Source of the DNA: Ostreococcus lucimarinus CCE9901
Lineage: Eukaryota; Chlorophyta; Mamiellophyceae; Mamiellales; Bathycoccaceae
Assembly: GCF_000092065.1 (NCBI RefSeq)
Contig: NC_009363.1
Coordinates: 62,001 to 126,000, forward strand
Length of the DNA: 64,000 bases
Direction of reading: 5' to 3'
Under the pieces are notes generated by a model. The model ran no database searches, had not been told where the DNA came from, and saw only the letters and a list, made by a program, of their open reading frames with translations. A program made the translations under genes and the position numbers. Shown here piece after piece: positions 35,800 to 44,022 of this stretch (position 1 is the stretch's first letter; every line of letters starts with the position of its first letter).

Positions 35800-38700
35800 A
35801 TGGGGTTCATGGATAAGATGAAAGAGATGAAGACTAAGGCGAGCGTTAAGGCGGTGGGCATGCGGGATCGGGCGAAGGAGATGATGAATTCACCGAGTGG
35901 ACAGACGGCGCCGCGGTTTTCGACGACGAGTCGCAACGGCGGCGAAGAGTCGGCGACGACGACTCCACCGCCATCGCCGTATCGATACGAGTCGAATGTC
36001 GGGTTATCTATGTTAAACGTTATAGAATCGCCGGCGCCGGCGTCTCGCGCGCGTGATGTGCTTGTGGAGCGATCGAATGCGGCGGCGGCGACTCCGGAGC
36101 GACCCTCGCCGCGGCAACGACAAGAGTCGAGTGGAGTTTCTCTCGTGGATGGCATCGAGTGCGAATATTTTGATGAGCCATCCACAAGTGCGCCTTCGTT
36201 TGATCCAGTCTTAGTGTCTTTGAACCGCCTCGGCGCGGACTTCACTGTGGAGGACTTGAGCAAAGAGGAAGAGCGTCTGTCCGAGCTCGTCGAGCGCGTG
36301 TCGACGGAGTTGAATAGAGAGATTATGGCACATGGGGAAGACTTTGAGAAAGGGATAGAAAATATTGCAGAGATTTACAACGCACTTCAGTCGTCAGGGG
36401 TGTTACTGAGCAACTCTCGTCGTTTGCTCCAGCGCGTGGAGACCGACGTGAAGAGTGCGCTTCGAGTGCAAGGCTCGCATACGACGAAGGGTTCAATCAT
36501 GGGCGTGTTGCAGATTCTAGAAAATATTAGGTTTTGCCAAACGTGCGAAACTAAGATACGCGCGCGTCTGGATGTTTCTGAGTACGCGGATGCCATGTCG
36601 CTGTATTCCAAGGCGTGGGAAATTTTAGAAGACATGCACGCGTTGACGTGTACGTTAACGCTTCGAGAAGATTTCGTCGCGTTGCGATGGGAGCTCGTCA
36701 CCTGCGTTGATAACGTCTTGATTGATTTGTGTGGCACATTTGACGCTAAGAAGTTTGCAAACCTTTACGACACGTACCCAAAGCTTGGTCCAGAGGTGAA
36801 GCACTTGGCTGATAAGATTCAAGACGCGTTTCTCAAGGCGGTGGAGATGCAAACCGAAGGCATGTTGCGACTGCATGCCATGCTTTCGCACAATCAGGAC
36901 GAGGCTGACACCAAGCGCAAGAGTAGGATGGGTTACAAGCAACTGTGTTCGCAATTGTCTTCGATGCAGTTCGTACCGTGCCTACGCAAGACACTCGAGT
37001 CGTTACATGAAATTTTCCTTTCGTCGTATAGAATGACGGCGTGGTGCGAGACGGCGATGCGCGAGGTGATTGATAGCTCGGATGCAGAGGCGATCAATAA
37101 CTGCAGTGCATTGATTGCGGCGTTAGAAATTAACCGAAAACCAGTTGTTGAGATGGCGAGCGTGCGTCTGGCAGCCTTACTGCAAGCATCAGCCGCACCC
37201 AGTAACGCGGCGTTTCGCGAGGTTTTCGATCTGTGCCGCGTCTTCATAACATGCGCGGAGGCATTTTGTGGCGAAGAGTCTCGAGTTTTGCGCGCGCAGC
37301 TGGAGAGGATCGGTGATAGATACTTTGAATCGCTGCATAGCGCTAGAATGGACGCATCGAAGACGATGTTAGAGACAGAGCGATGGGTGCCAGTCTCCAC
37401 AGATGCCGTGAAGCGCGTGCAAGACGATTTGAAAAATGCCATGCAGCGCGGACGAGCGGCGAATGGGCTGGGCAAAACTTTAGGCGAGACGGTGATAACG
37501 ACTTTTACCTCGGAACAAGTCCTGAATTCTGAGTCGTTCATGAAGTTCATCGACCAGCCGAATCCATTCGTTTCAGAGTCTGGGAATTCCTCGGCGGAGG
37601 AAAATCACTCGCCGCGAGACATTCTCGCACAAAACGTCGTCGCCGCACATGAGACGACGACCACCACCAACACCACGGACGACGTCGACGATGGGTTTGA
37701 TGAAGAGATCAGCAATCAGAATGGCGATAAAACCGGTCTTGATCGCGTGGGCGTGAAGATTACGGCGTCTTCGTTGTACATTCTTCAGGGCATCGTCGAG
37801 TACACGGCGCTGATGCAAGTAATGCGGCCGAGCGTGCCGGTGATTTTCAACGGTATCTGTCAACTCTTCGAGCTCGCACTAGTGAAAACTTTTAACGCTT
37901 TCGGGCGAACGGAAGCTTTGCTTCCCGAATCGCACGACATGACGCCGCGGCTGCGAGGTACGTTGTCTAGACTCGGGAACTCGGGTGGCGCCATGGCGAT
38001 TCGACCTACGATTCGGGGACAAGGGGACGTAGACATCTTGTCCAGCGGTAATTTGTACGGTTTGAAGGAGCGCGGCATCGCGCTCGAGTCGCTCTCGCGC
38101 GTCGCCGATGAGTTCAAGCGCATCAAGGCGCGTGTGAAACGCTCGCTCCCGCTCAAAGACGCCGCGCTGGCGGATCGCTTTTACTCGCACACCGTCGCTG
38201 CGGTGGACGATTTGCGCGAGCACGTGTACAAGAACGTTGCTTCATTATTGCTCAACATTGAATTTTGCGCAGAAGCGATCGGAGACGGCGATCCAAACTT
38301 TGCGTTGGTGAACTCTACGTTCGTGGGCAAGTACAACATTCGCGAGACGCCGTCGAGGCACAACAAGTGGGTGGACGACGTCCAGGCCGAACTCTTACAG
38401 TTCACCACCAAACTCGCCTGCGCCGACGTCGCACCTGAAGCTCTGGATGTTCTGTGGCAGCACGCCGCGAGTGTGATCCAAGACTCTCTCGTCGATGGTT
38501 TCAGCAAGGTGAAAAAATGCACCGACGCCGGCAGAGCGCTCATGGCGCTCGACGTCGAAACCCTGCGCGGCGAATTCGCGAAACTCGCCCCGTCCCAGTC
38601 CCTTGCCTTCGACTGGCGCTACGTCAGCACCTACATCAACGCCTTCTACGTCCCAGAAAAAGACGTCGAGAAATGGATGCAAATCCATCCCGAGTTTTCC

Positions 38701-38817
38701 AAAAAACAAAAGCTCGCCTTGGTCGCCCACAACGCCTCGGCGGATCGCGACAGGCGCTGGACCGCGAAATTCCGCCAAGACTTGCTCAACGCCATCGAAA
38801 CCGACACGTTACTCTAG
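35800..38817 (+). CDS. VPS50: VPS50 / syndetin, EARP tethering complex subunit
   Basis: A 1005-residue protein. Residues 1-130 are low complexity. The VPS54-N-like coiled region follows (about 145-400; ADAMSLYSKAWEILEDM and surrounding helices). The C-terminal syndetin domain is plain: SSLYILQGIVEYTALMQVM, then IALESLSRVADEF, FYSHTVAAVDDLREHVYK, KVKKCTDAGRALMALDVE and a final INAFYVPEKDVEKWM. VPS50 replaces VPS54 in a GARP-like complex that tethers vesicles for recycling from endosomes. The first ATG is 35800; the gene directly follows zf-HIT on the same strand. Confidence 0.93.
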   Translation: MGFMDKMKEMKTKASVKAVGMRDRAKEMMNSPSGQTAPRFSTTSRNGGEESATTTPPPSPYRYESNVGLSMLNVIESPAPASRARDVLVERSNAAAATPERPSPRQRQESSGVSLVDGIECEYFDEPSTSAPSFDPVLVSLNRLGADFTVEDLSKEEERLSELVERVSTELNREIMAHGEDFEKGIENIAEIYNALQSSGVLLSNSRRLLQRVETDVKSALRVQGSHTTKGSIMGVLQILENIRFCQTCETKIRARLDVSEYADAMSLYSKAWEILEDMHALTCTLTLREDFVALRWELVTCVDNVLIDLCGTFDAKKFANLYDTYPKLGPEVKHLADKIQDAFLKAVEMQTEGMLRLHAMLSHNQDEADTKRKSRMGYKQLCSQLSSMQFVPCLRKTLESLHEIFLSSYRMTAWCETAMREVIDSSDAEAINNCSALIAALEINRKPVVEMASVRLAALLQASAAPSNAAFREVFDLCRVFITCAEAFCGEESRVLRAQLERIGDRYFESLHSARMDASKTMLETERWVPVSTDAVKRVQDDLKNAMQRGRAANGLGKTLGETVITTFTSEQVLNSESFMKFIDQPNPFVSESGNSSAEENHSPRDILAQNVVAAHETTTTTNTTDDVDDGFDEEISNQNGDKTGLDRVGVKITASSLYILQGIVEYTALMQVMRPSVPVIFNGICQLFELALVKTFNAFGRTEALLPESHDMTPRLRGTLSRLGNSGGAMAIRPTIRGQGDVDILSSGNLYGLKERGIALESLSRVADEFKRIKARVKRSLPLKDAALADRFYSHTVAAVDDLREHVYKNVASLLLNIEFCAEAIGDGDPNFALVNSTFVGKYNIRETPSRHNKWVDDVQAELLQFTTKLACADVAPEALDVLWQHAASVIQDSLVDGFSKVKKCTDAGRALMALDVETLRGEFAKLAPSQSLAFDWRYVSTYINAFYVPEKDVEKWMQIHPEFSKKQKLALVAHNASADRDRRWTAKFRQDLLNAIETDTLL

Positions 38818-39009
38818 CGCCTCGTGTAATCGAACGCGTTTTAGGCATTCACTCGGCGCGGTGCGACGCATCCACCGCGCGCGTCGTCCGCTCGCCCCGC
38901 GCTGACTAGGCAACTCCAATAATTCCCATCGCGCCATTTCACGAAGCGCGACGCACGACGCACGCACGCGCGCCCGACGACGCCGACCTACGCGAGCAAA
39001 CGCGCACCG

Positions 39010-39243
39010 ATGACCGCAGACGACAAGAAACTTCACACCCACGGCTTCTGGGCGCGATTCTGGTTCGGAAAGAAGCACAAGCACCAACCCTCGGCGCCGC
39101 TCCCCGGGTACATCAATGAGATGATGAACCCGGAACATCACACCGGTGACTCGAAGAACGATCTGGGAGAGTTCATTCGACGACGATCGATGGATGAGCG
39201 GTGCACGCCGCGAACGAGCGCGTCGAGCGAGGAAGAACAGTAG
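39010..39243 (+). CDS. Small hypothetical protein (77 aa)
   Basis: A possible 77-residue soluble protein with a Lys/His-rich first half (GFWARFWFGKKHKHQ), a PLPGYINEMMN segment and a Ser/Glu end. The frame uses codons like its neighbours and is the only plausible gene between VPS50 and the MEKHLA gene. No family recognised; could be spurious. Confidence 0.45.
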   Translation: MTADDKKLHTHGFWARFWFGKKHKHQPSAPLPGYINEMMNPEHHTGDSKNDLGEFIRRRSMDERCTPRTSASSEEEQ

Positions 39244-39518
39244 GGCGGCGGCTGCTCGGGGAATGAATCGCGCGCGCGCTGACGAGGACTGGGCGACCGG
39301 GACGCTCGCGAGCGATGAAACGGATCAGAGAATGATATGTGCTCCAACGCGAACGTCTGGATCGAACGGACGATGTAAAACGCGAACGATGACGCGCGCG
39401 CGGCGAGGGATACCGCGACGCGCGCGCGTGTACCAATTTTGTATTTCAACGTACGAAGCTGTGCGAACGACTCGCGAGACGTCGTCTCCCGGCGAAGGGT
39501 GCTCTTAAATGGCGCTGG

Positions 39519-40472
39519 CTACGCGTTATCGGTGAGCGCTGAGAGTTGCGATTTGAGGTCGAGCAAGACTTTAACCGCGGCTTTGACGTCGTCGTCGGCG
39601 TTCGTGAGCCCCGCGTCTTTGAGCGCTCGCACCTCGGCCGCCTTCGCGTCCACCGCGGCGGATAATTCTTCGATTTTCGCCGCGTCAACCGCCGGAGCTT
39701 CGCCCGTGGGCTCGTCCACTCGCGTCACCCAATGGCCTTCGTCGTTCACGACGCGAACTTCGCCGTCCGAACCGTCCGGCTGAAGACGCACGACGCGATC
39801 GAAGCGCACCGCCTGCCCCGTCTTGTTCCCGTCGCCATCCTTCATCGTCCACACCGTGGCGTCTTCAATCCTAAATTTCGCCCCTCTCGAGCTCACGCGC
39901 ACGCCGCTATAGTTCATGATCACCCCATCGCTCGCCGCTCGATCCAAAAGCGCCCGTCTTTCCGCTTGCGTCGCCTCGTCCGCCTCGTCCGCCGACTTTT
40001 TACTCGACATCCCCACGAACGCGTCCCACTCCATCTCCCACAGCTCCAGCGCCGCTTGATTCCCATAATTGAACACATCGTTCCCATCGTGACTCGCGCA
40101 CGCGAACGGCGCTCGAAACAGCGCCCTCGCCGCGTCGTGCACCATCACGTTCCCCTCCACCAGCTTCGTCCCCGTCGCCTTTTTATACGACAGCCCGAGG
40201 TCCAGCGCGTGAAACACCATCTCCGCCGTCTCGTGTCGCGCCGCCGACGTCCCGCCCGACCCGATCGCCGCTTCGTCTTCGTCCTCGTCCCCTGCCGCGC
40301 CGTCGCGCGGCGTCGTCGTCGCCAGATCCCTCGCGAACTCGCGCTGTTTCGCCGCGCGCGCCGCCTTTCGTTTTTTATCCTTCGCCCGCGCGCGCACGTC
40401 CCGTCGCGCTTCGCGCGCGCGCGTCGTCGTCGCGCGCGTCGTCGTCGCGCGCGTCATCGCGCCCGCCGTCAT
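39519..40472 (-). CDS. MEKHLA (PAS-like) domain protein with C-terminal WHEP-type helix pair
   Basis: A 317-residue protein. The N-terminus (Thr/Arg-rich, then basic) could be a plastid presequence. A MEKHLA domain, the PAS-like fold also found at the end of plant HD-ZIP III factors, runs from about residue 85 to 230: HDGNDVFNYGNQAALELWEM is its hallmark, with GVRVSSRGAKFRIEDATVW near the end. Residues 260-313 (VDAKAAEVRALKDAG and VKAAVKVLLDLKSQL) match the helix-turn-helix of WHEP domains, normally appended to aminoacyl-tRNA synthetases. Function unknown; a small-molecule or redox sensor bound to tRNA or RNA is one idea. Confidence 0.8.
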   Translation of the reverse strand: MTAGAMTRATTTRATTTRAREARRDVRARAKDKKRKAARAAKQREFARDLATTTPRDGAAGDEDEDEAAIGSGGTSAARHETAEMVFHALDLGLSYKKATGTKLVEGNVMVHDAARALFRAPFACASHDGNDVFNYGNQAALELWEMEWDAFVGMSSKKSADEADEATQAERRALLDRAASDGVIMNYSGVRVSSRGAKFRIEDATVWTMKDGDGNKTGQAVRFDRVVRLQPDGSDGEVRVVNDEGHWVTRVDEPTGEAPAVDAAKIEELSAAVDAKAAEVRALKDAGLTNADDDVKAAVKVLLDLKSQLSALTDNA

Positions 40473-40534
40473 CGCCCGTCGTCGCCGTCGTCGTGTGCGG
40501 CGCGCGTCGCGTCGCTGGCGTGTCCATCGCCTCG

Positions 40535-40543
40535 TATATATAG
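40535..40543 (-). promoter_or_regulatory. TATA-like element of the MEKHLA-WHEP gene
   Basis: CTATATATA on the minus strand, 63 bp before ATG 40472, the most AT-rich spot of the intergenic region. Confidence 0.4.
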
Positions 40544-40627
40544 TCTACGTGTCTACTTTTATATGGGATTAGACCACATACATTGACAGTTTCACACGCG
40601 ATGGACGCGACACCCCCGACCGACACT

Positions 40628-40637
40628 AAACCCTAAA
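40628..40637. promoter_or_regulatory. Telo-box-like motif AAACCCTAAA
   Basis: One copy of the motif that, in plants, marks promoters of ribosomal and cell-cycle genes. Whether it works in this alga is unknown. Confidence 0.3.
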
Positions 40638-40825
40638 GATTCGCGCATGTGCGGTGCAGACGATAAAGACGGACGCCCCGTAGTGCGCGCCGCAAAACGC
40701 CAATCAACGCGACACTCGGGTGTAAAAAGATGGTCGCGCGCCGCGCACCACAACACCCGCCATCGCGCGCCGCGCGCGCCGCGTCACCGACGCGCGCTTC
40801 GGTCGATCGCGCGCGCGAACGCACG

Positions 40826-41344
40826 ATGGACGATTTCGACGACTTCGTGTTCGGGTTCGAGATCGGGACGACGACGACAAACGGCGCGACGGCGACGACG
40901 ACGACGATTCGCGACGCGATTCGACATCCGTTCGACGTCGTCGCGTTCGCGACGCGGAGCAAATCGCCGACGCCGGCGCCGACGCGGGAGGAGGTCGAGC
41001 GCGAGGCGGCGGCGAAGGCCGCCCTGAAGGCGGCGGCGCGGCGGGAGCGGGAGCGACGGCGAAGCGCGAGGCGGCGGTTGGCGCAGACGGAGGCGCAGCG
41101 CGAGGCGGAGCGCCTGCGGAGTCGACGACGACGCGAGGCGACGACGAGCGCGCGGCGGGCGAGCGAAGCGCGAGGGAAGGCGCGAGGACGCGCGCGCGCG
41201 AGGGAGACGGTCGAGGCGGCGGCGACGCCGGCGTCAGCGAGCGGGGACGCGGCGGCGAGGAAGAGCGTCGGCGAGCGGCGAGCGGCGACGATTCGCCTCG
41301 GCGCGCGGCGGCGAGCGGCGGCGAGCGGCGTCGCCGTGAATTGA
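40826..41344 (+). CDS. Hypothetical Ala/Arg-rich protein
   Basis: A possible 172-residue protein. The first 45 residues (DDFDDFVFGFEIGTTTT, then IRHPFDVVAFATRS) look like folded-protein sequence, while the rest is one charged helix rich in Ala, Arg and Glu. No family recognised. Frame choice rests on the start and on the non-random N-terminus; the rest of the region is open in more than one frame because of its GC content. Confidence 0.5.
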   Translation: MDDFDDFVFGFEIGTTTTNGATATTTTIRDAIRHPFDVVAFATRSKSPTPAPTREEVEREAAAKAALKAAARRERERRRSARRRLAQTEAQREAERLRSRRRREATTSARRASEARGKARGRARARETVEAAATPASASGDAAARKSVGERRAATIRLGARRRAAASGVAVN

Positions 41345-41526
41345 ATTCGCGCGCGCGTTTCGCGAGCGCGCGATCGGTCGTCTTTCGTCGTCTGTTTCGG
41401 TCGCCATCATTTAATCATCGTCGTCATGATAATGTAAACACTCGTCGTCACGATAATGTAACCACCGCCGAACGTCACTTCGTCCCGCGTCGCGGCGCGC
41501 GCGACGCGAACGACGCGCGGCGATCG

Positions 41527-42447
41527 ATGACGAAGTTCGAACCGCTCGCGAAGGGCGAGCGCGGGCGCGATCGCGCGCGCCCGAGCGCGGCCGAGCGCCG
41601 ATCGCGCATGGAAACATTCAAGCGCACGGGCGCGCATCCAGAACTAGAGATCGACCCGGACGACGCGAGACGCGCGAAAAGGCTGGCGAACGTCGCGCGA
41701 AAGAACGCGTCGAACGTCAAGGCGTTCGTCGACGTCGAGGTGGCGGGCGAAAACCGAGGGTCGGTGGTGATCGAGGTGTTGGAGGAGGCGGCGCCGCGCG
41801 CGGCGAGACGCTTCGCGGAACGCTTGGAGGCGACGGAGGGCGATCGCGATGGGGTGTCGTATCGAGATTCGTGCGAGATGACGACGGTGGACGATGAGTT
41901 GCGAGTGAGTTTCGGGGTTTCGGGGAAACGGGTGAAAACGACGATCGAGGTGGAGGGAGAGCTCACGCACGCGGCGGCGGGCGTCGTCGGCGTGGATCGA
42001 AGGAGCGGGGAATTTTGCGTGACGACGGCGGCGTGTGAGTCTTTGGACGAATCCGCGCAGGTCGTGGGGAGGGTTATTAGTGGTTTAGAGATTTTGCGCG
42101 CGCTCACGCACCGCGAGAAGGGAGAGAAGGTGCCGACTCCGGTTCGAGTGACGGCGTGCGGCGTCGTGCGCGGCGGCGCGGACGTTTCGGCTCTCGTCGG
42201 CGTAGCGGCGCGAGGCCGCGCCGAGGCGGCGGCGAAGGCGCGTGCTGAAGCGGAAAAGATTAGAAATGAGTCTCAGCACGACACGCTGAAGCGTCTGCGC
42301 GCGGAATCGGCACAGAAAGGGGCTGAGATGAACGAAATCGTGCGCTCGACGTTGGGAAAGAAGCTGAAAGAGGCGCCAAAGAAGAAGCCGGGCGCGGGCA
42401 TGCTCGACTCCATGCTCGGTTCGTCTTCGAGCGATTCGGAGGATTAA
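41527..42447 (+). CDS. Cyclophilin-like protein, degenerate
   Basis: A 306-residue protein. The centre (about residues 65-225) follows the cyclophilin plan: AFVDVEVAGENRGSVVIEVLEEAAPRAARRF is split here as VFVDVEV-like start, GSVVIEVLEEAAPRAAR second strand and first helix, then VVGRVISGLEILRALT near the end. The catalytic FHRxIPxFMxQGGD block is replaced by an unrelated segment (YRDSCEMTTVDDELRV), so isomerase activity is unlikely. The N-terminus is basic, the C-terminus is Lys-rich with an SSSSDSED end. CYP-like spliceosome proteins also lose catalytic residues; nuclear role possible. Confidence 0.65.
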   Translation: MTKFEPLAKGERGRDRARPSAAERRSRMETFKRTGAHPELEIDPDDARRAKRLANVARKNASNVKAFVDVEVAGENRGSVVIEVLEEAAPRAARRFAERLEATEGDRDGVSYRDSCEMTTVDDELRVSFGVSGKRVKTTIEVEGELTHAAAGVVGVDRRSGEFCVTTAACESLDESAQVVGRVISGLEILRALTHREKGEKVPTPVRVTACGVVRGGADVSALVGVAARGRAEAAAKARAEAEKIRNESQHDTLKRLRAESAQKGAEMNEIVRSTLGKKLKEAPKKKPGAGMLDSMLGSSSSDSED

Positions 42448-42506
42448 TGGCTGGATCATAATTCGTTCAATAGAAATAGATTGCAATAAACAGTAGCGGC
42501 AAATCG

Positions 42507-43535
42507 TTAAATTTCGGCGAGCAAAGCGTCGATGATTTCGACGTCGATGGCGGCGGGCGCTTTTCCCTTGGCCATATCGTATCCTTTCCTTCGCTCGCGG
42601 TCTGTGGGTGGCGTCAGCGATTGCTCGCCGAAGAAGTTCGTCTTCGTCACCACGCTCAATACTTCCACATCGTCCGGAGCGTCGTCCACGCGCGTCGTGC
42701 TGACGTGGGCGATGAACTGCGCGAGATTTAACCGCTTCGTGTAGCCTTCGGAAGTATCGCCCCTTTTGAGGTACAAATCTTGAAACTTGACGTCGTACAT
42801 GTTATCGACCAACCGCGCGCTGTAATCTCCGAGCAACAACGGCCCATTACCGCGCAATTGCCCCGAACGCACGACCGTCAACGCGTATCCGAGCTCCTTC
42901 GCCCCGCGCTCGAGCGTCGCCTCCGCCGCCGCGTACGAATCCAACAGTCCCTTACTTCCATCCACGTCCCCTCCGATCGGCAGATTCATCTGTCCAACCT
43001 TCACCATCTTTTGCACCGGTCGATTCTGTTCTTTGAACGGATTTTCATCCCGACGATTCACCCCCACGCGCGACAGCGCCACGACGCGTTTCGCCTTCGT
43101 CGCCCCCCTTCGCACGCTCGCCGCCGCCGCCTCGCTCCTCGCCCCGCTCTCGTGCGCCACGATCACGACGTCGCTCGCCCGCATCGCTCGCTCCACCGCT
43201 TCGTCGTCGTTTTCGTTCACCAGCGCGCACTTCATCATCGCCGCCGCGCTCGTCCCGAACCGTCGCTCGAAGACGTCCTCGGGCATGTCCCGCGGCACGT
43301 ACGAGTCCGCGTCCTCCACCACCAGCGCCACGCCGTCGCCGCCGCGGCGCGCGAGCATGCCCGCGATGAGTCGTCCCGTGAGCGAGCGCGCGCCGACGAC
43401 GCACACGCGCGCCGACGACGCCGACGACGACGCGACGCGAATCATCGCGCGTCCGCGCGGATTCGACGCGCGCGTCGCGCGTCGCGCGCGCATCAGCGCG
43501 CGCGAATCGACGCGAACGCGCGCGCGCGTCGACAT
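42507..43535 (-). CDS. NAD(P)-binding Rossmann-fold protein (SDR/NmrA-like), probably plastid
   Basis: A 342-residue protein. The N-terminal 40 residues are Arg/Ser/Ala-rich, suited to a plastid presequence. The Rossmann fold begins at about residue 43 with VCVVGARSLTGRLIAGML, an atypical G-x-x-x-x-G-R dinucleotide loop as in NmrA-like atypical SDRs, followed by ASDVVIVAHESGA and KRVVALSRVGVN. A YAAAEATLERGAKELGYALTVVRSG block matches the site where atypical SDRs have lost or moved the YxxxK pair. ATG 43535 is chosen; 43613 is an alternative. The substrate is unknown. Confidence 0.78.
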   Translation of the reverse strand: MSTRARVRVDSRALMRARRATRASNPRGRAMIRVASSSASSARVCVVGARSLTGRLIAGMLARRGGDGVALVVEDADSYVPRDMPEDVFERRFGTSAAAMMKCALVNENDDEAVERAMRASDVVIVAHESGARSEAAAASVRRGATKAKRVVALSRVGVNRRDENPFKEQNRPVQKMVKVGQMNLPIGGDVDGSKGLLDSYAAAEATLERGAKELGYALTVVRSGQLRGNGPLLLGDYSARLVDNMYDVKFQDLYLKRGDTSEGYTKRLNLAQFIAHVSTTRVDDAPDDVEVLSVVTKTNFFGEQSLTPPTDRERRKGYDMAKGKAPAAIDVEIIDALLAEI

Positions 43536-44022
43536 CGCGCGATTCGCGCCTCGCGTCGACGTCGCGGCGTCGCGCGCGCGTCGAGGCGCGTCGACGAGTG
43601 TCGATCGCGGCACAACGCGACGACCGAGCGCGCGCGCGCGCGAACGCGCGCGACGCTCGAGCGCGCGCGCGCGCGGTGAGAGCGTCGAGCGCTTTTGCGC
43701 GAGGCGAATCGCGGCGACGCGGACGCGGGCGAGGCGCGCGCGGGGGCGGGCGGGCGCGCGGGACGCGCGCGGGCGGTGGTGTCGAGGGCGATTCGACGAC
43801 TTCGCGACGATATGGCGTCGCAGCGGTGCGTGATTCGCGAGCGAGACGCGCGGTGCGCGGTGCGGGGGGGTCGTGAGCGTCGTTCGCGCGCGGTAGGGGA
43901 AGCGCGCGCGACGGGGGGCGCCGCGAGGGAGAATTTGAGTCGTGTTCTTAACAGAATTGCGAATTTGAATTCGGGCGGAAAGTCGACGATGACTGACGAC
44001 GCGCGAACGCGCGACGCGCAGG
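43536..44022. other. Intergenic region (487 bp), divergent promoter
   Basis: Very GC-rich (CGCG runs) on the left, somewhat AT-richer near 43930-43975. Long open frames cross it on both strands, but none shows a domain or a consistent codon pattern. No TATA box or repeat seen. Confidence 0.5.

Larger units (their letters stand above)
40473..40825. other. Intergenic region with TATA-like element and telo-box
   Basis: A 353-bp divergent region. TATATATAG sits at 40535-40543, 63 bp from the MEKHLA ATG. A plant-like telo-box AAACCCTAAA is at 40628-40637. The right half is GC-rich without other signals. Confidence 0.5.
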
